In this document: positions 1 to 11,860 of the stretch, one piece after another
How the letters are laid out: each line of letters begins with the position of its first letter
Numbering within the stretch: position 1 is the first letter of the stretch
From: Plectrocnemia conspersa
Taxonomy: Eukaryota > Arthropoda > Insecta > Trichoptera > Polycentropodidae
NCBI GenBank assembly: GCA_009617715.1
Contig: VTFK01000493.1
Span: forward strand, 124,001 to 188,000
DNA length: 64,000 nucleotides
Direction: 5' to 3'
Program-made: the position numbers and the translations under genes
Notes under the pieces: model-generated
Seen by the model: only the letters and a program-made list of their open reading frames with translations
Databases searched by the model: none
Told to the model about the DNA's origin: nothing

Positions 1-1180
1 AGATAAAATAAATACGAAAACTTTAAGGGTGCCATAAACTTCACACAATAATTAAACACGAAAGTATATAAAAGACGTAACATTCTGATCATTTTGCTTA
101 TTTGCAATACAAATATTCTTAGCTTATTAAATTTAGGCTGTATTGGTAGTTCTATTCTCAATTCTTACATCAATTTACTAAATCTTGTATATATACTTTA
201 AAGTATAAATTCGGCCTCTTTAGATATAAAACGCAATATTTTAAACTTATTTTTACATTTTTTATTTTGAGTTTTATCGAACAAATATTTTAAATGGTTT
301 TAAATACTCAATAATGCACTTAAATATTCTAAAATAATAAAAACATATGTTACATATATTTTAAGCTATAAATAAAATACTTGTTATTTTTTTGGTTTAA
401 AACCACAGTTTCGTTTCCTTTATCGGATGGATATTAACAGACCCTTGCTATTTTTAAGTTTCTTAATTTTTGTTATTCTTCCTTAGACAGATTTTATACA
501 CACGTCTTGACAGACTTCCTTCGCTGTCACCGGTTTCAGTCTAACAATGCCTGTCTCGATGTTATTATTAATATCTTTCATGGAGAAACGTTGCGGTGCC
601 ACTGCAACATTTGATAAAATATTTATTTCGATTTACTAAAATTAAATTCCGCCGAAGTACATTTACCAATTTATTGATTAATCTTGTGATTTTTAAATCT
701 ATATTGCCATGTGTTTTTGATTAAAACGCATACGAAAAAGCGCGATACGCAAGCCCTCATATCGCATAAAGTAGCGTGTTGAATTCCGTTAAATATTAAA
801 TAAATATATACGTGTGAGATAATATTGAAAATAATAATTTAATCCTAATACAGGAAAATTTTTTTTAACGCAGTGTTTCAATAACTGCAATTCAAAGCCC
901 GTACATCTTTACAAGAACAATGTGTCTACGACATCGTGGGCCAATCGATTTTTGCAAGGATGGACAGAATCGCTGCAACAAAAAGTAGAAACACCCCATT
1001 CAATTCAGCACTCGCCATTTCGCGATTGAAAGCGTTCGTGCAAAAAAAATAATCGTATCATTAATCACAAAAAAATATATACCTGTTTTAAAATTAAGGC
1101 ATGATATGCTTTGTCAAAAGCCAAAAACATCTGCACTACAAAAATTCCAATTAAGTACAGAATCAAAGCTTGTTCGCGGG
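1..1180. other. A+T-rich non-coding stretch
   Basis: I see no supported gene, RNA gene or recognisable transposon here. Short ORFs are few and have no protein-like pattern. It precedes a G+C-richer island and may be part of the upstream or intronic sequence of scratch, whose last exon lies 17 kb downstream; that is inference. Confidence 0.5.
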
Positions 1181-1690
1181 TATCGATCCACTTAAGGGCT
1201 TTTCATCAATTCATACCTACCGATGTTTCCGCGCGTATAATACCTAGCGAGACGTAGGTGAGTAATTCAGGTGGTTGACGTGTAAAAAATTACCTATTTA
1301 CCGGCCGGGAAAGTTGGGAAATAAATTACGAGCGTAATGGCGATAAGTCATTGTGGATTAAATAGCTATTCTATACTCTCCCTCCCACCCGCGGATCTAC
1401 ACGTGCCTTCTCACCCCTTGTTACCTGAGCGGGCAGAGGTGGTGGGGTGTTCGTCCTACCGCCACCCCCCTAAGCAACAAGCGCGGACCCATTCAGATTT
1501 TTAACGGAATTTACACAAAACGCCGCAAACCGGGGCTTACATCGCTTTCACAAGTGGGCTTAAAAAACAGGTGGGGGCCGCTTGTTACTTATTAATTGGA
1601 AAATGGACGTTTGCGAAGTGCCTACCCCGAAGTGGACGTTGAATGGATTTTAATTTATTATGTGCATGTAGGTATTATAGCCATGGAAAT
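1181..1690. promoter_or_regulatory. G+C-rich island, candidate regulatory module upstream of scratch
   Basis: This block is clearly richer in G and C than its surroundings and has no long ORF. It contains CAGGTG at 1268-1273 and at 1568-1573, the core bound by Snail/Scratch zinc fingers, plus a CACGTG E-box at 1400-1405. The 10-mer GTGGTTGACG at 1271-1280 overlaps the first CAGGTG and recurs in the island at 15.3-15.6 kb, again beside a CACCTG. The regulatory role is inference. It could also be an untranslated exon or an old repeat. Confidence 0.25.
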
Positions 1691-1984
1691 GTGAAAGGGG
1701 GTAAAACGTAAATGTACAGTTTGAACCGATTAAACAAACACGATAAGCCATGAGTTCGAGGAAGAATAATTTTGATCGATCACCTCAGATTAAGTTTCCC
1801 TAGCTTTTGTTAATCTCGTGTATAAAAATAAGTGGCCATAATAGCTCGCGAAGCTTCTACTCTCAAACTAGTTCTAAAGATGGAAGTTATGTATTGGGGA
1901 GATAAATAAATTGCTTTGGCTTTATTAATGTCGCTCACTATTAAAAAAAACAGCGTAGGGAGGATTTAGTATATAATCCTATTT

Positions 1985-2290
1985 CATACACACGTCGATC
2001 TGTATAGGGCCCTTGCCTTCAATCTCCAACGAAGCGTGCAACTCAGCTCCCTTGTTCGGGAGAAGTAGGCACTCCCACAGCATGTGCTCGGAGTCCTGCC
2101 AGTTGTAATCTCATGGATATCACAAGTGGTTCCTGATTCCAAAACATGTCTGTGATGAAAAGCAATTACTTTTTAGTCAGTAGTCTATGAGCTAGACTCC
2201 TTCTCTTGTTGATACTCATGATCGCAGCTAAACAGGCTTTTCTTTGACGGGTGTGACGTCTGGGTCTTCAAAAAAATCGCTTATGAAAGT
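1985..2290 (-). pseudogene. Possible 3' end of a decayed non-LTR retrotransposon ORF
   Basis: The minus strand, read across two frames, gives a stretch like DSEHMLWECLLL, which resembles the C-terminal Cys/His region after reverse transcriptase in jockey/R1-type LINEs (consensus like EHVLWECP). The frame is broken and no upstream reverse transcriptase is seen within the next kilobase. The identification rests on this one short motif. Confidence 0.3.
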
Positions 2291-2299
2291 TTTTAGTCT

Positions 2300-3530
2300 A
2301 GTCAAATAAGGCGAAACAAAGACTAAATTATAGATAGCTGATATTTTGCATATACTTTTGTTTCGACGTTTTAAAGACGAGCTGAAAAGTCTCATAAGAT
2401 GATCAAAATATCAAATGTCAAAGATCAGGATACTGCGGTAAAAAAAAATGATACCGAATTTGTGTACTGAAGTGGTTGCTTTCTTTGTACCAAATTGACA
2501 CATTTATACCTTCAAGATATGACTTAATTGAAAGAAACAATGGATAAAGATACTTTTGAGAACCTTGAAAACGATAAATTGATCGTGATCGAGCAAAGTC
2601 TAATACCTCCACTACACTCTCTGGAAGTTGTCCGAACCGAAGTTACAACTGAAGTCGGCCGAGACCTACGACTTCGAGTAAGCGATCACACTGCCACAAA
2701 TTTCATATGCCGTCCGGACGGCGGCTTCTGTCACGTACAGATGGCATATTTGCGCGCGATCTAAAAATGTACCAAATAATCGCAATTTTTAAATTGTCAT
2801 TTTATTAAGTTTGTGTGGCCACTCACCAATACAATATTAGTAAAAACTTTTCAGTCGTAAATATTCAATTTATGCAAAACCTTTTTCTGCTTTTGCAAAA
2901 TGCCATAAGGCATAAAAATGATACTTCATCTGTGACTATCCTAGAATTTGTCGCCATCGATTCTAAATAAGAATTCATTATGGTGTGATATTTATATAAA
3001 CTGATCTAGGAAAATACATAAGGATATTTGAAACGATTTTTTTAAACAAAATCAAGTACCACTAATTATTTAATTTAATATGAAAAAAATATAATAACGA
3101 TATCTGTTGGAAGAATAATTAATCATTTTTGGTGCACTAAAATATTGAAAGATGTGGTATTATAACTTGACCACGTGACTACGATGCAGCGCTCGACATG
3201 CGTGTTGACCATAGGACGCTTACGCGCATACTGAAATTGAAGCGAGTTACTCGTTCTATCTCAATTTGCGAAAAACCATATCATTATTTCTCTCACTGTC
3301 GTCACTTAACACGCGAGAGAACGAAAGGGGAAGTATCTCACCGCTCGCGCTCGAAAGAGCAGCTCTGACTTCGGTCCGTTTGCTGAAAATGTTCTTTATC
3401 TCCCGTTCTCGGTAACCTCGGACAACTTCCGAGAGATTTTAGGCAGAACCGAAATCGACCGAAGTAACCCACTGTATCCTTGGCCAACCATGGCCAGCTT
3501 CCAGGGAGTGTAGTGCAGTCATAATGAAAT
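2300..3530. other. No recognised gene; one G+C-rich patch
   Basis: No supported gene. An ORF of 78 codons at 2528-2764 (+) is intact but matches no family I know. A G+C-rich patch at 3190-3350 ends in sequence reading GAAAGGGGAAGTATCTCACC, which resembles the end of the foldback element at 46,018-46,170, so a diverged relative of that MITE may be present. Confidence 0.3.
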
Positions 3531-3540
3531 CCATGCAGAC

Positions 3541-4010
3541 AGAAGGAGTTTCTCGGGGAATATTTTGTCAATATTGAACTGAATCAGGATAATGTAACAT
3601 ACATCATCTATGGTGGATTTCTTCTGCGTCGCGTCGTATGGAGCAAAGATGATACTTTCTCCATCGTTCTCAATAAAAACATCAGCTATTTGCAAACGCA
3701 TTTCGGTTCAAATATTGTTGTTGTATTCGACGCTCAGACTACAGTAAAAATATAAAAGCAATAGAGGAGCATCTGAACAATAAAAAAAACACCATCATCG
3801 TGGAAGAAGATATTGATCTGATGGTTATTTTAATAAGACGAACCTAATCACGTCAGCAAGAAATTTTCTATAAAAAAAAATTGGCAAAGGACATTTGGAG
3901 ATACGCATGTATTTGTCTAATAGCTTCAACAAATATAATCGTTCTAAGGAACATATCTTATTTTGATACAACATCTGCGGTGTTTAAGAAAGGAAAACTG
4001 TTCGAGAAGC
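3541..4010 (+). pseudogene. Decayed copy of a dispersed insect gene/transposon-associated ORF
   Basis: Across shifting plus-strand frames I read protein-like blocks: YFVNIELNQDNVTYIIYGGF, then RRVVWSKDDTF, NIVVVFDAQTT, IIVEEDIDLMVILIRR and, after a gap, FDTTSAVFKKGKLFEKHT. Their order and wording match a multicopy family often left uncharacterised in insect genomes (pattern: DVTYVIDGG, RVVW, VVFDG, VVGEDVDLLVLL, GCDTTSAFF.KGK). Several stops and frameshifts interrupt the copy, so it is a pseudogene. Further debris of the same ORF may extend to about 4,640. Family recognition is from memory and needs a translated search. Confidence 0.5.
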
Positions 4011-4022
4011 ACACGAGTTGTA

Positions 4023-4062
4023 CTTAGGTATTCGATCTGAAAATTCAGATCGAATACCTAAG
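4023..4062. repeat. Perfect 40-bp palindrome
   Basis: Two 19-bp arms (CTTAGGTATTCGATCTGAA and its exact reverse complement) flank a 2-nt AA spacer. The arms are 4023-4041 and 4044-4062. It lies directly after the decayed ORF at 3.5-4.0 kb. No target duplication is evident. Confidence 0.95.
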
Positions 4063-5289
4063 GTAATAATTTGATGATCGATCAAAATTAAACTATTGTG
4101 TGAGATCATTTTCTATTCACATAATCGAAAAATTTTATAAATTATGTTATTCAAGACTGTTTCTTAAATGATTTTTAATGCTTAAGTTATATCTTAAATG
4201 ATTTTTAATGCTAAAGTTATATTTTAAGAGTATTTAATTTCATCCATTTATAATTATTTTGTCAAAGACTTGATATTTATGTTGACAAAGTTTGCAATAA
4301 TGCGTTAAAAAACGGTTTGTGTTTTGTATGATACGTTAGTCCGTTCTCGAATTTTACTCTATTGTCTGGAATCCCAGCGAAGCAAACTATTTTTGGTAGT
4401 TAAAAAGGGTTCAGAGGAAACTTCACAGACATTTGTACAAGAGGAGTACGATTGTATTAGCATTTTGCGCATTTTCGTTAGGAACGTTTGGAGCACAATT
4501 CATTGTATTCTCGGCAAAGCGGGAACACAATAAAGCACTTTCTAAAGTTGCTAAAGGGTTATGTCAACAAACTGTCGAAGCTTGGTGACTTTTAGCTGCG
4601 GGATGCAATTGTGCCTCTTATTCGAGACGCAAGCACACTGCTTCTCAAAGCTCTCCGAACAAAAACATGCTCAGCAATATCCACAAGGAACTGATACAAT
4701 TCGTATAAATAGTATTTGCTTTTCGTAACAGATTTTGATCTGAAAAAGTATATACTAAACAATTTAATTGATCTCATATAATTTTCACACGTGAAAATAT
4801 GTATTTTTGTGTTATGTTTTGTACAAACAATTCACATTCGATGCACGTAATCCATTAAGTTCCGATTTTCATATTCTTCTCCAAAATATCATGTACTAAT
4901 TAATTTTCAGTAGTTTTATTAATAATTAATGAATCACTGTCACTGTGAAAATTCATTTTCTACGAAAAGTCGTATCAGGAATTATTCACATAATAAAATA
5001 AGTTGTTTTAGAGCATCTAAAAAACATTTTTAATTTTAATTTAAAACTTTTTTCCATAAAATAAATTAATAAATAATTAGAGCTCGAGCTGAATATTTCA
5101 CTAGAACTTAAATTGTATTTTTAAAATATTCGTGACCGAATTCCTGACCCTTCATTTGATGTTTGCTGTCATATATAACAAAGCAGATTAATAAATAGTG
5201 CGGTTAGAATTGCGATCGGTTTTTAAGGGGCCATCCTGTATAGATTATAAAAACAAATATACTACATAAATATGTATGTGTGTAGAGAT
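4063..5289. other. Mostly non-coding, A+T-rich
   Basis: No supported gene. A minus-strand ORF of 61 codons (4592-4777) and a plus-strand ORF of 69 codons (4324-4533) show no family pattern, although the plus-strand one might be more debris of the decayed ORF upstream. Confidence 0.4.
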
Positions 5290-5515
5290 CACCCTTTTGT
5301 TTGGGCAATAAACCAGCGTTGCGTATCCATTTATGTATAATGGCCGCTGTCCCCAAACGGTGCCATTGTTTTGGCTATGCAAATAAAGCATTTTGTGTCG
5401 CTCTAGTTAATTTCCAACCCAATTACAATATTTCAGAAATTCGTAACGGCCAATATCCAATTTTCCGATCGCGTGCCACAGCTCCCGAATGTTCCCATTA
5501 ACAATTATTCGAATA
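5290..5515. promoter_or_regulatory. Candidate SOX-POU element, possible neural enhancer of scratch
   Basis: A block of balanced composition inside A+T-rich DNA contains CATTGTT at 5364-5370 (SOX-type core) and, 6 bp later, a perfect octamer ATGCAAAT at 5377-5384 (POU-type). Paired SOX and POU sites are a known arrangement in neural enhancers, and Scratch proteins are pan-neural factors. An open frame of 66 codons crosses the block but has no protein-like pattern. Enhancer function is inference from two motifs and context. Confidence 0.25.
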
Positions 5516-5751
5516 CACAATTTTTACGGTGTTCAAATGAAAAAATCCATAAAAGTAAGTCTACTATACATTTTGCATATTTTATATAACTAGATGTAAC
5601 AACTAGGTCTCAATGCTTGTAATTTTGATATAGATTAAAACATATAAGCTGTTACTATATAACCAAATGATCTAACTTTAAAAAATATGAAGTACTGAAA
5701 GTACAGGCAAACGCTCTCTATATATTAATAGACTGAAAAATTTATGGTATA

Positions 5752-5880
5752 CACGAGGTGTGATCAAAAAATACAGTGAATGATTTTTTTATAGCAGCAA
5801 CTGCTGACGCTACATCCATTTGAAGTAATAATACCGATAGCCTGATCCTTGAGTTTTTTTGTTACTTTATTATCAAAAAT
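5752..5880 (+). mobile_element. Mariner-like terminal fragment
   Basis: The sequence ACGAGGTGTGATCAAAAAAT followed by ACAGTGAA resembles mariner terminal inverted repeats of insects. I find no matching second end and no transposase nearby, so this is at best a solo end. Confidence 0.3.
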
Positions 5881-5929
5881 AATATTTTTTTATGTAGACT
5901 ATAATATATGACGTTGAAAAATAGTTCAA

Positions 5930-6200
5930 TCATTTTTTATTTTGCGATCGATCCCATGTGAACCATTACGTATCATCTCAGACTAGTAACTCTGAAGTTG
6001 CAGGTTCGAGCCCCGGCAGTGGCATTCGAATTTTTATTTATAAAAATGCGTTCTTATTAAAAAAACAGTGACATCTATTGGTTATAGATTGTATATCAAT
6101 TATAATTAATAATATAGACGGCACTGATTCACAGACTTTTAGTCTGATAGTTACATTGGGCTTACGCCTGTCAGATAACAACGAAAAATTTAATAAAAAT
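5930..6200 (+). repeat. tRNA-derived SINE with LINE-like tail
   Basis: A B-box-like GGTTCGAGCCC follows an A-box-like region. The T-arm does not pair as in a real tRNA, so this looks like a SINE head. The body contains CAGTGACATCTATTGG, and the 3' part reads CATTGGGCTTACGCC before an A+T-rich tail. The tail wording recurs near 15,190 and, in looser form, near 16,610 and (minus strand) 45,960. Other copies of the body word occur at about 11,810 and 15,127. Confidence 0.45.
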
Positions 6201-6914
6201 ATAAATATGGGGGGTTAATAATAAAAACATGCAGCATAACATATGTGATACTAGACATAAATAAAATTAACTAAAAAATGTTTAATTTATTATTTTTATT
6301 CTCTACTACTGAATTTATTTATGTGCATTGCTTCATCTATATCTTTAATAAATTTTAATTAAAATTTTATACAAATTTTTCGTTGAATAATGTAATCTTG
6401 TTTTTGCTATTAAGTTTAAGAGAGCATTTAAATATATTATTTTATACTTTTGTATTTAACCAAGAATTTAAATTCAACATGTTTATTAATTAAGTTTAAA
6501 AAGTTCAGTATAACTCATAATAAAATACTTTTCACAAACATTGAAAACTAACTATTTTCATTAAATATGCTTCAACTTTCTGACCGTTGAATTCGCAATC
6601 ATTTAATTATTTTTTTATGCTTTTTAAATAATAAATTTAGTTGTCAACACTTTATTTTTAGTGATTTTATAAATTCATAATGAATATTTTTATTATTTAG
6701 GCTGTATTGTCATATTTAAAAAAAAATACTTTTAATCATAGTTAATTTATTTAACATAATGAAAATTATGTAATTAGATAATTACAATTTAAATAAAATA
6801 TTACAGATTAAGTTCTCACGAATAATCAAAATAATATAGAGCTGGAAAATCAAAAAATCTATTAATTAATAGTTTATAATTAATTGAATAGATGCCACTA
6901 AATTACTTTATAAA

Positions 6915-7035
6915 CTATAATTTCAATCTGGTGTCTCACTACTTACTTAGTAAATGTGGATTGTGTTTATCCAGCTGTAACGAATGAAGGGGTGTCATGT
7001 TGCAACAGAAGATTTACAATAAATAAATAAATGTA
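6915..7035 (+). repeat. Short dispersed repeat, SINE-like, forward copy
   Basis: The unit begins TCTGGTGTCTCACTACTTAC, contains GTGTTTATCCAGCTG and GGGGTGTCATG, and ends in AGATTTACAATAAATAAATAAATG. An inverted copy lies at 10.8-11.8 kb, where it is split by a hAT element. The simple-sequence tail suits a retroposon. The two copies are about 5 kb apart. Confidence 0.6.
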
Positions 7036-8755
7036 AACACACTTATGCTACATATTTTAATTATGTATATTTTTCTCAATGTGCAAGTATTGCACATAAA
7101 AAAATAAAATAGAAAAATTAAAATAAATAATAAAACAGTCAAATATATTTTTAAATTAAATATTTAAAATTTTAATATTTTATTGCACCCCCTTTAGCAT
7201 AAAGTATGGAATACATCAACGCTTTAATGATCTCGTGGTTTTATTCGTCATGGAATATTCTTTTAATCGCTAATATGCGTTTTTATTTGTTCGTTGAGTT
7301 TTATGGATCATTATTAGTATTTCAAGTCCAGTCCAAAGATTTATAGCTATATCTACATTTACATTTTAAAATAATTTGTAAAAATGGAATGAAAAAGCTC
7401 CTAGAACAATTATATAATCCACCGTCCTCAGTGTCGTCTTTGAAGTGAATACCTTCTATTCCTAAATATAAAAAGCATCCTTAGATCTACATATATTTCT
7501 TTCATTTTTTGCTATATACTTTGACAACGAATTGCCTTCATCTGACACGTATAAATTTATTTTATTCCTATTATAAAGCGTAACTCTTCTTCGATCCAAA
7601 ACATGCATGTTTCGTGTCATGCATGCTTGCTGCATTTATGTGGTTAATGACGGTTTTTATCAGGTATAAGGCTATATAGAATCCCTTCTCTGAACCACAT
7701 ATATTTTAACAATATTTTTATAAATACTGGTGATTTTAATGTAAGCAAAGTAGTAGTATCACTCGAGCTTAATTATATTCTTAAAAGTCTTTACACTGAT
7801 GATTGGTTATAATAGACAAATACACAATAATATAACATTTTTTACTGAAACAATTTGGCATTATATTTTTTATAAATATTTTCACTGTGAAAGCTGATTA
7901 TTAATAGTATAGAAAACCACTCAAAAACGGTATTAAAATACTTTTAAATGAGCAACAAAAAACAGTAATTAATTATATATAATTATAACGAAAATTTTTT
8001 AGAACAATAAATCTAGGACAAAATTTCGTAATAATTTGTAATTAAAATATTTAATATTTTAATTACAAATTACTTTAATTAAAACACCAAATGTTTAAAC
8101 CAGGGGTCAGAGCACCACTAGCCAATTTATTCCAAAAAAATATGCTACTCATTATCTTTTATCAGTTACGATTATCTGAAAGAACGTTATGAGAAAAGAG
8201 TGCATAAAATATTTTAAATCTGTTTGATGTATGATTGTGATATTTTTGTAATTGATATTTTAATAATTGCATATTTAATATAAATTTTAGAGTATCGCAA
8301 AATTATTTATTTTCGAAAGATTTATCTCTCGTATATTTATCTATTTTTACTCATGTAAAAAATATTATTAATTAGATTTGAGTTATAATATTATAGAACA
8401 AATAAATGCGTAAAAATCGTATGATCCTTTAAATCCCAGTCAATTTAAAAAATTGATTTTTTTCGTGTTCTCTCAATGATGTGTGGTAATAAAAAGCAAT
8501 ACTATTTAGTTGTTGCAACAATAAAAAATATGAGTCATTGATTTTAAAAGTGAGGCAAGTCCATTTTGGTAAAAAAAAGTTAAAGCTAATTTTCATTAGT
8601 GTAAATTTTTTATTGGTAATTTATTTTGCTCAATTATAATAATTGTTTGTTGCTTTTGAAAGTGAGGCAAGTCAGAGTTAATTTCCATAGTAACAAGGAA
8701 ACAATTTGGAGTCTTACAGACTAATGGTTTTACACAGAAGTGTGCTAAGGAAAGA
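7036..8755. other. A+T-rich non-coding stretch
   Basis: I see no supported gene or clear transposon. The words AAGTGAGGCAAGTC near 8,550 and 8,660 are repeated about 110 bp apart, which may mark the edge of the decayed element that follows. Confidence 0.4.
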
Positions 8756-8759
8756 ATGC

Positions 8760-9575
8760 GACCCATAAATTAAAGTGGAACGCAAAAAAATTGGTATTTT
8801 AAAAAAAATTTAGACACATTTAAAATATCTAAAGGAAGAGTATACCGTGCTCTCAATGCAACAAAATTTTGGATAAGATTTTCGTGATAGAATGAAAGGT
8901 TCATCCAGGAAAACCAATGAGGAAAAAGTAAGACGCGTGAAGGTACACATTGAGAGTATTCCTCAATAACAAAGGTCTCACAATCAAGTATTAAAACTTT
9001 GAATTGAATATAATAAAAATGTACAAATCATACGTTGATAAATGTAAGGAAAATAACACAAGTTATATTGAGGAGAAAATTTATGGGAATATTTTTAGCA
9101 AATAATTTAATTTGCACTTTCATTATCCACGTAAAGACACGTGCCAAAGGTGTCAAGCAATATTGAAGAAAAAACAAATCTGATGAAACATCATGAACTT
9201 CATTTAAAAGATGCTGAACTAGCTAGGAAAGCTTTACAATAAGATAAAGCGCTAGCCTCAAAAAACCCAGGAAACTATTTTGCTTTTACATTTGCTTTGC
9301 AAAAAGCACTACCATACCGTTTCTGTTTCATATTATAAACGAAACATGTATATTTTAAATCAAGGTTTCCACAATTTACATGCTGATGAAATTCATGTAT
9401 ATAAATACCTTGGATGAACCTACTGCATTCAGAGGATCACAATAAATAGCTTCTTCTTGTTGTTTAAGACATCTACAAAATGTGACAACTAAAATATGTA
9501 ATCATAAACAAGTGCCAAATCAAAAACATGATATTATTTTTAGACTATTCCAATATATTTTTTTATTCGAAAACT
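8760..9575 (+). pseudogene. Decayed transposon-like ORF (HYPRKDTC/QKALP family)
   Basis: Read across frames, the plus strand gives ordered blocks: KGRVYRALNATK, KENNTSYIEEKIYGNIFSK, LHFHYPRKDTCQRC, HHELHLKDAELARKAL, FAFTFALQKALPY, SYYKRNMYILNQGFHN and RGSQ. This order is typical of a multicopy insect ORF with a Cys-rich HPRKDTC segment and a downstream DDE/RNase-H-like region (I believe the family now labelled DUF7869). Many stops and shifts show it is dead. The family name is from memory. Confidence 0.55.
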
Positions 9576-10804
9576 AACAGAATTTTCTTGAAATAAAATA
9601 TAGATCTTACTGTGGTTCTCCGAATTGAGGTTTCATACGTGCATTATTAAAGCTAAGAATACAATACAATACGAGTGCTGAAAACACGTAAACCCATTAT
9701 TCGACACGGAGGAGTTTGTTGAATTACGATCGATAAGCACTTTGAGACACAACTACGTTGTTACTGTACACTAGCAGTGGAGGCTCTTGGTGGAAAATAA
9801 TAGGGGTGCCATTATTTTGTTATTTTGCAAAATCCTAAATGTTGCTTTAAAATAATCAAATTTCATTAATTATAAAAATAAATAAATTAAGTAGCACTGT
9901 ATTTTTTTAATAAATATAAAATACTGCTTCTTAAATCAATATTTATATTATTGATTTAATACACTTTTGCTATAGTCTTTAACTGATTCGTTAATTGTGT
10001 CTGTATCTTCTTTATTAGCAAATCCTTGTAATATGACTTGATTGCAAAAAACGATATTTTCATAAATCTCGGATCTTTTGCATAGATATTTCATTGAAAA
10101 ATATTTGCGTATATATCCTTATATGACTCAATTGACCCAAAAATAATGATCCTCAAAATTGAAAATGTTAAAAAGCAATTTAAGCAATTCGATAATTTTG
10201 AAAATATCACACTATTTTTTACAAATTCCTTTCATAAAGACATATTTAAAGCAAAGAATGGACTAGAATTTGAAATAATCAAACTTTAAAATTATTTAAA
10301 ATATTGAATTTAGAAATAACTAATCTCCACAAATGCGGTACAAAAATTATTGTATTGTTTTGGCCCTACGTAATAGCTAAATCTACATTTTCTGACATTA
10401 TAACATCAGAGATACGAAATTATTTAATTGATGAACATACTATTCAATATTTACATTTTTATCGAAACTATATGATTTTTTATAATCCTTTAAAAATATT
10501 GCCAAATCAATGATCTCATTATTAATATTGTATCGAATGCAGTATTTTTTATGTGATTATATTTTTGCTTTTTTGCGTTTTTGCAGTATTAAAGTCTATT
10601 ATTAATAACATGCTCAACTATTTGTCATGTGTAATTTTAAATTATATTTTACCACATGATGTTTTAGAATTTAATGGGAATTTGACTTTTTTATTATTTA
10701 TTTTATTTTTTATGTGCAATACTTCAACATAGATAAAAATATATAACATATCGTTAGTTATTTAAGAGTTTATCGATCAAAGAGTATTTAACAATGTACA
10801 ATAC
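9576..10804. other. A+T-rich stretch with a possible solo hAT end
   Basis: CAGTGGAGGCTCTTGGTGG at about 9,774 resembles the end of a hAT-type element, but I find no partner end or target duplication. The rest is A+T-rich and holds only short unrecognised ORFs, such as 69 codons at 10,304-10,513 (+). Confidence 0.3.
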
Positions 10805-11860
10805 TATTTATTTATTTATTGTAAATCTTCTGTTGTGTCATGACACCTAAGGCATCCAAATACTCGGCCAAATTAATTACCCGGTTCTACGGATATTTCT
10901 CGGGAAAGAACCGGGTACCCGGTTCGGTTCCGGGTAATTTTTGTAAGCCGTTAAGAGTCTAATTTTTATTATATTTGAATCTTTAATTAAATATGACATG
11001 ATATATTTAATTTTACTTAAATAATTAATATCATTTTTTAAAAAAATTATGTATTGAAATAAAATCAATATATTATGTAATTATTAATCAAATTATTTTT
11101 ACATTCCATCGTTAGGTACATATATACATATACTTACATACTACATACATGTGTAACAGTACAAAACCGAAATATTTATTTTAACACATATTTGGGAATA
11201 TTAATACAAATTGCACATGAAAAATACCGAGGAAATAAATTTTATTAAAATTATAAAATAAATTAGATGACTGTATTTATTATATGTATTATATGTAGGT
11301 AGAGAAACAAAGCTTATTTTGGTGATGTTCTTTTTTGTAAAATTGTTATATTTTAAAACACTAACGAATCTAATGTGTTATATTTTTACCCTACAACGCA
11401 TTAAAAAAATTTTTTTTTTGATTTACATATGCAGCATTTCAAATTAATCCTTATCTATGAAAATTCGCTTATCTCCGTCGAAATCTATAGGCCGCTAAGA
11501 ACTGTCCCTTTTTTGTCGTTCAAAAACGTTAGTCGTTTAAGAACGCCGATTCGGCTCTTCCATTTAATTTGAAGTAATGGAAAAAAAAAATTTAAATGAA
11601 ATTAACCGGATAAATATTTAAAAAAAATTACCTGGTTTTCGGTTTCAAAAAAAAACATGGCGGGTAACCGGGTACCCGGTTCGAGTTTCACCCGGTTCGA
11701 ATGCCCTAATGACACCTCTTAGCTCAATTCGTTAAGCTGGATAAACACAATCAACATTTATTTAGTAAGTAGTGAGACACCAGATTTAAATTAAAATCTG
11801 TAAATCAGTGACATCTATTTTACTACTTATAAACTATTATTACAGCTTGCATGACTTAGC
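10805..11860 (-). repeat. Inverted copy of the SINE-like repeat, interrupted by a hAT element
   Basis: The left piece (10,805-10,847) is the reverse complement of the tail of the repeat at 6,915-7,035. The right piece (11,709 onward) is its head, including GTAGTGAGACACCAGA. The two pieces join exactly if the hAT element at 10,848-11,708 and one target-duplication copy are removed. Confidence 0.6.
10848..11708. mobile_element. Non-autonomous hAT-like element with 8-bp target duplication
   Basis: The element is flanked by ATGACACC at 10,840-10,847 and 11,709-11,716, an 8-bp duplication as hAT elements make. Ends read TAAGGCATCCAAA and, on the other strand, TAGGGCATTCGAA, so the terminal repeats are imperfect. 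Both ends carry subterminal CCGGGTACCCGGTTCG-type blocks in inverted arrangement. The 861-bp interior is A+T-rich without a transposase. It inserted into a pre-existing SINE-like repeat. Confidence 0.75.

Noticed and set aside
548..600. ATGCCTGTCTCG as a possible SNAG first exon of scratch
   Set aside because: The following residues do not match the SNAG pattern and no splice donor follows in frame.
5960..6030. Possible tRNA gene
   Set aside because: The GGTTCGAGCCC box is present, but acceptor and T-arm pairing fail and the sequence runs on into a SINE body and tail.
9774..9830. Complete hAT element
   Set aside because: Only one end-like sequence was found; no partner end or target duplication.
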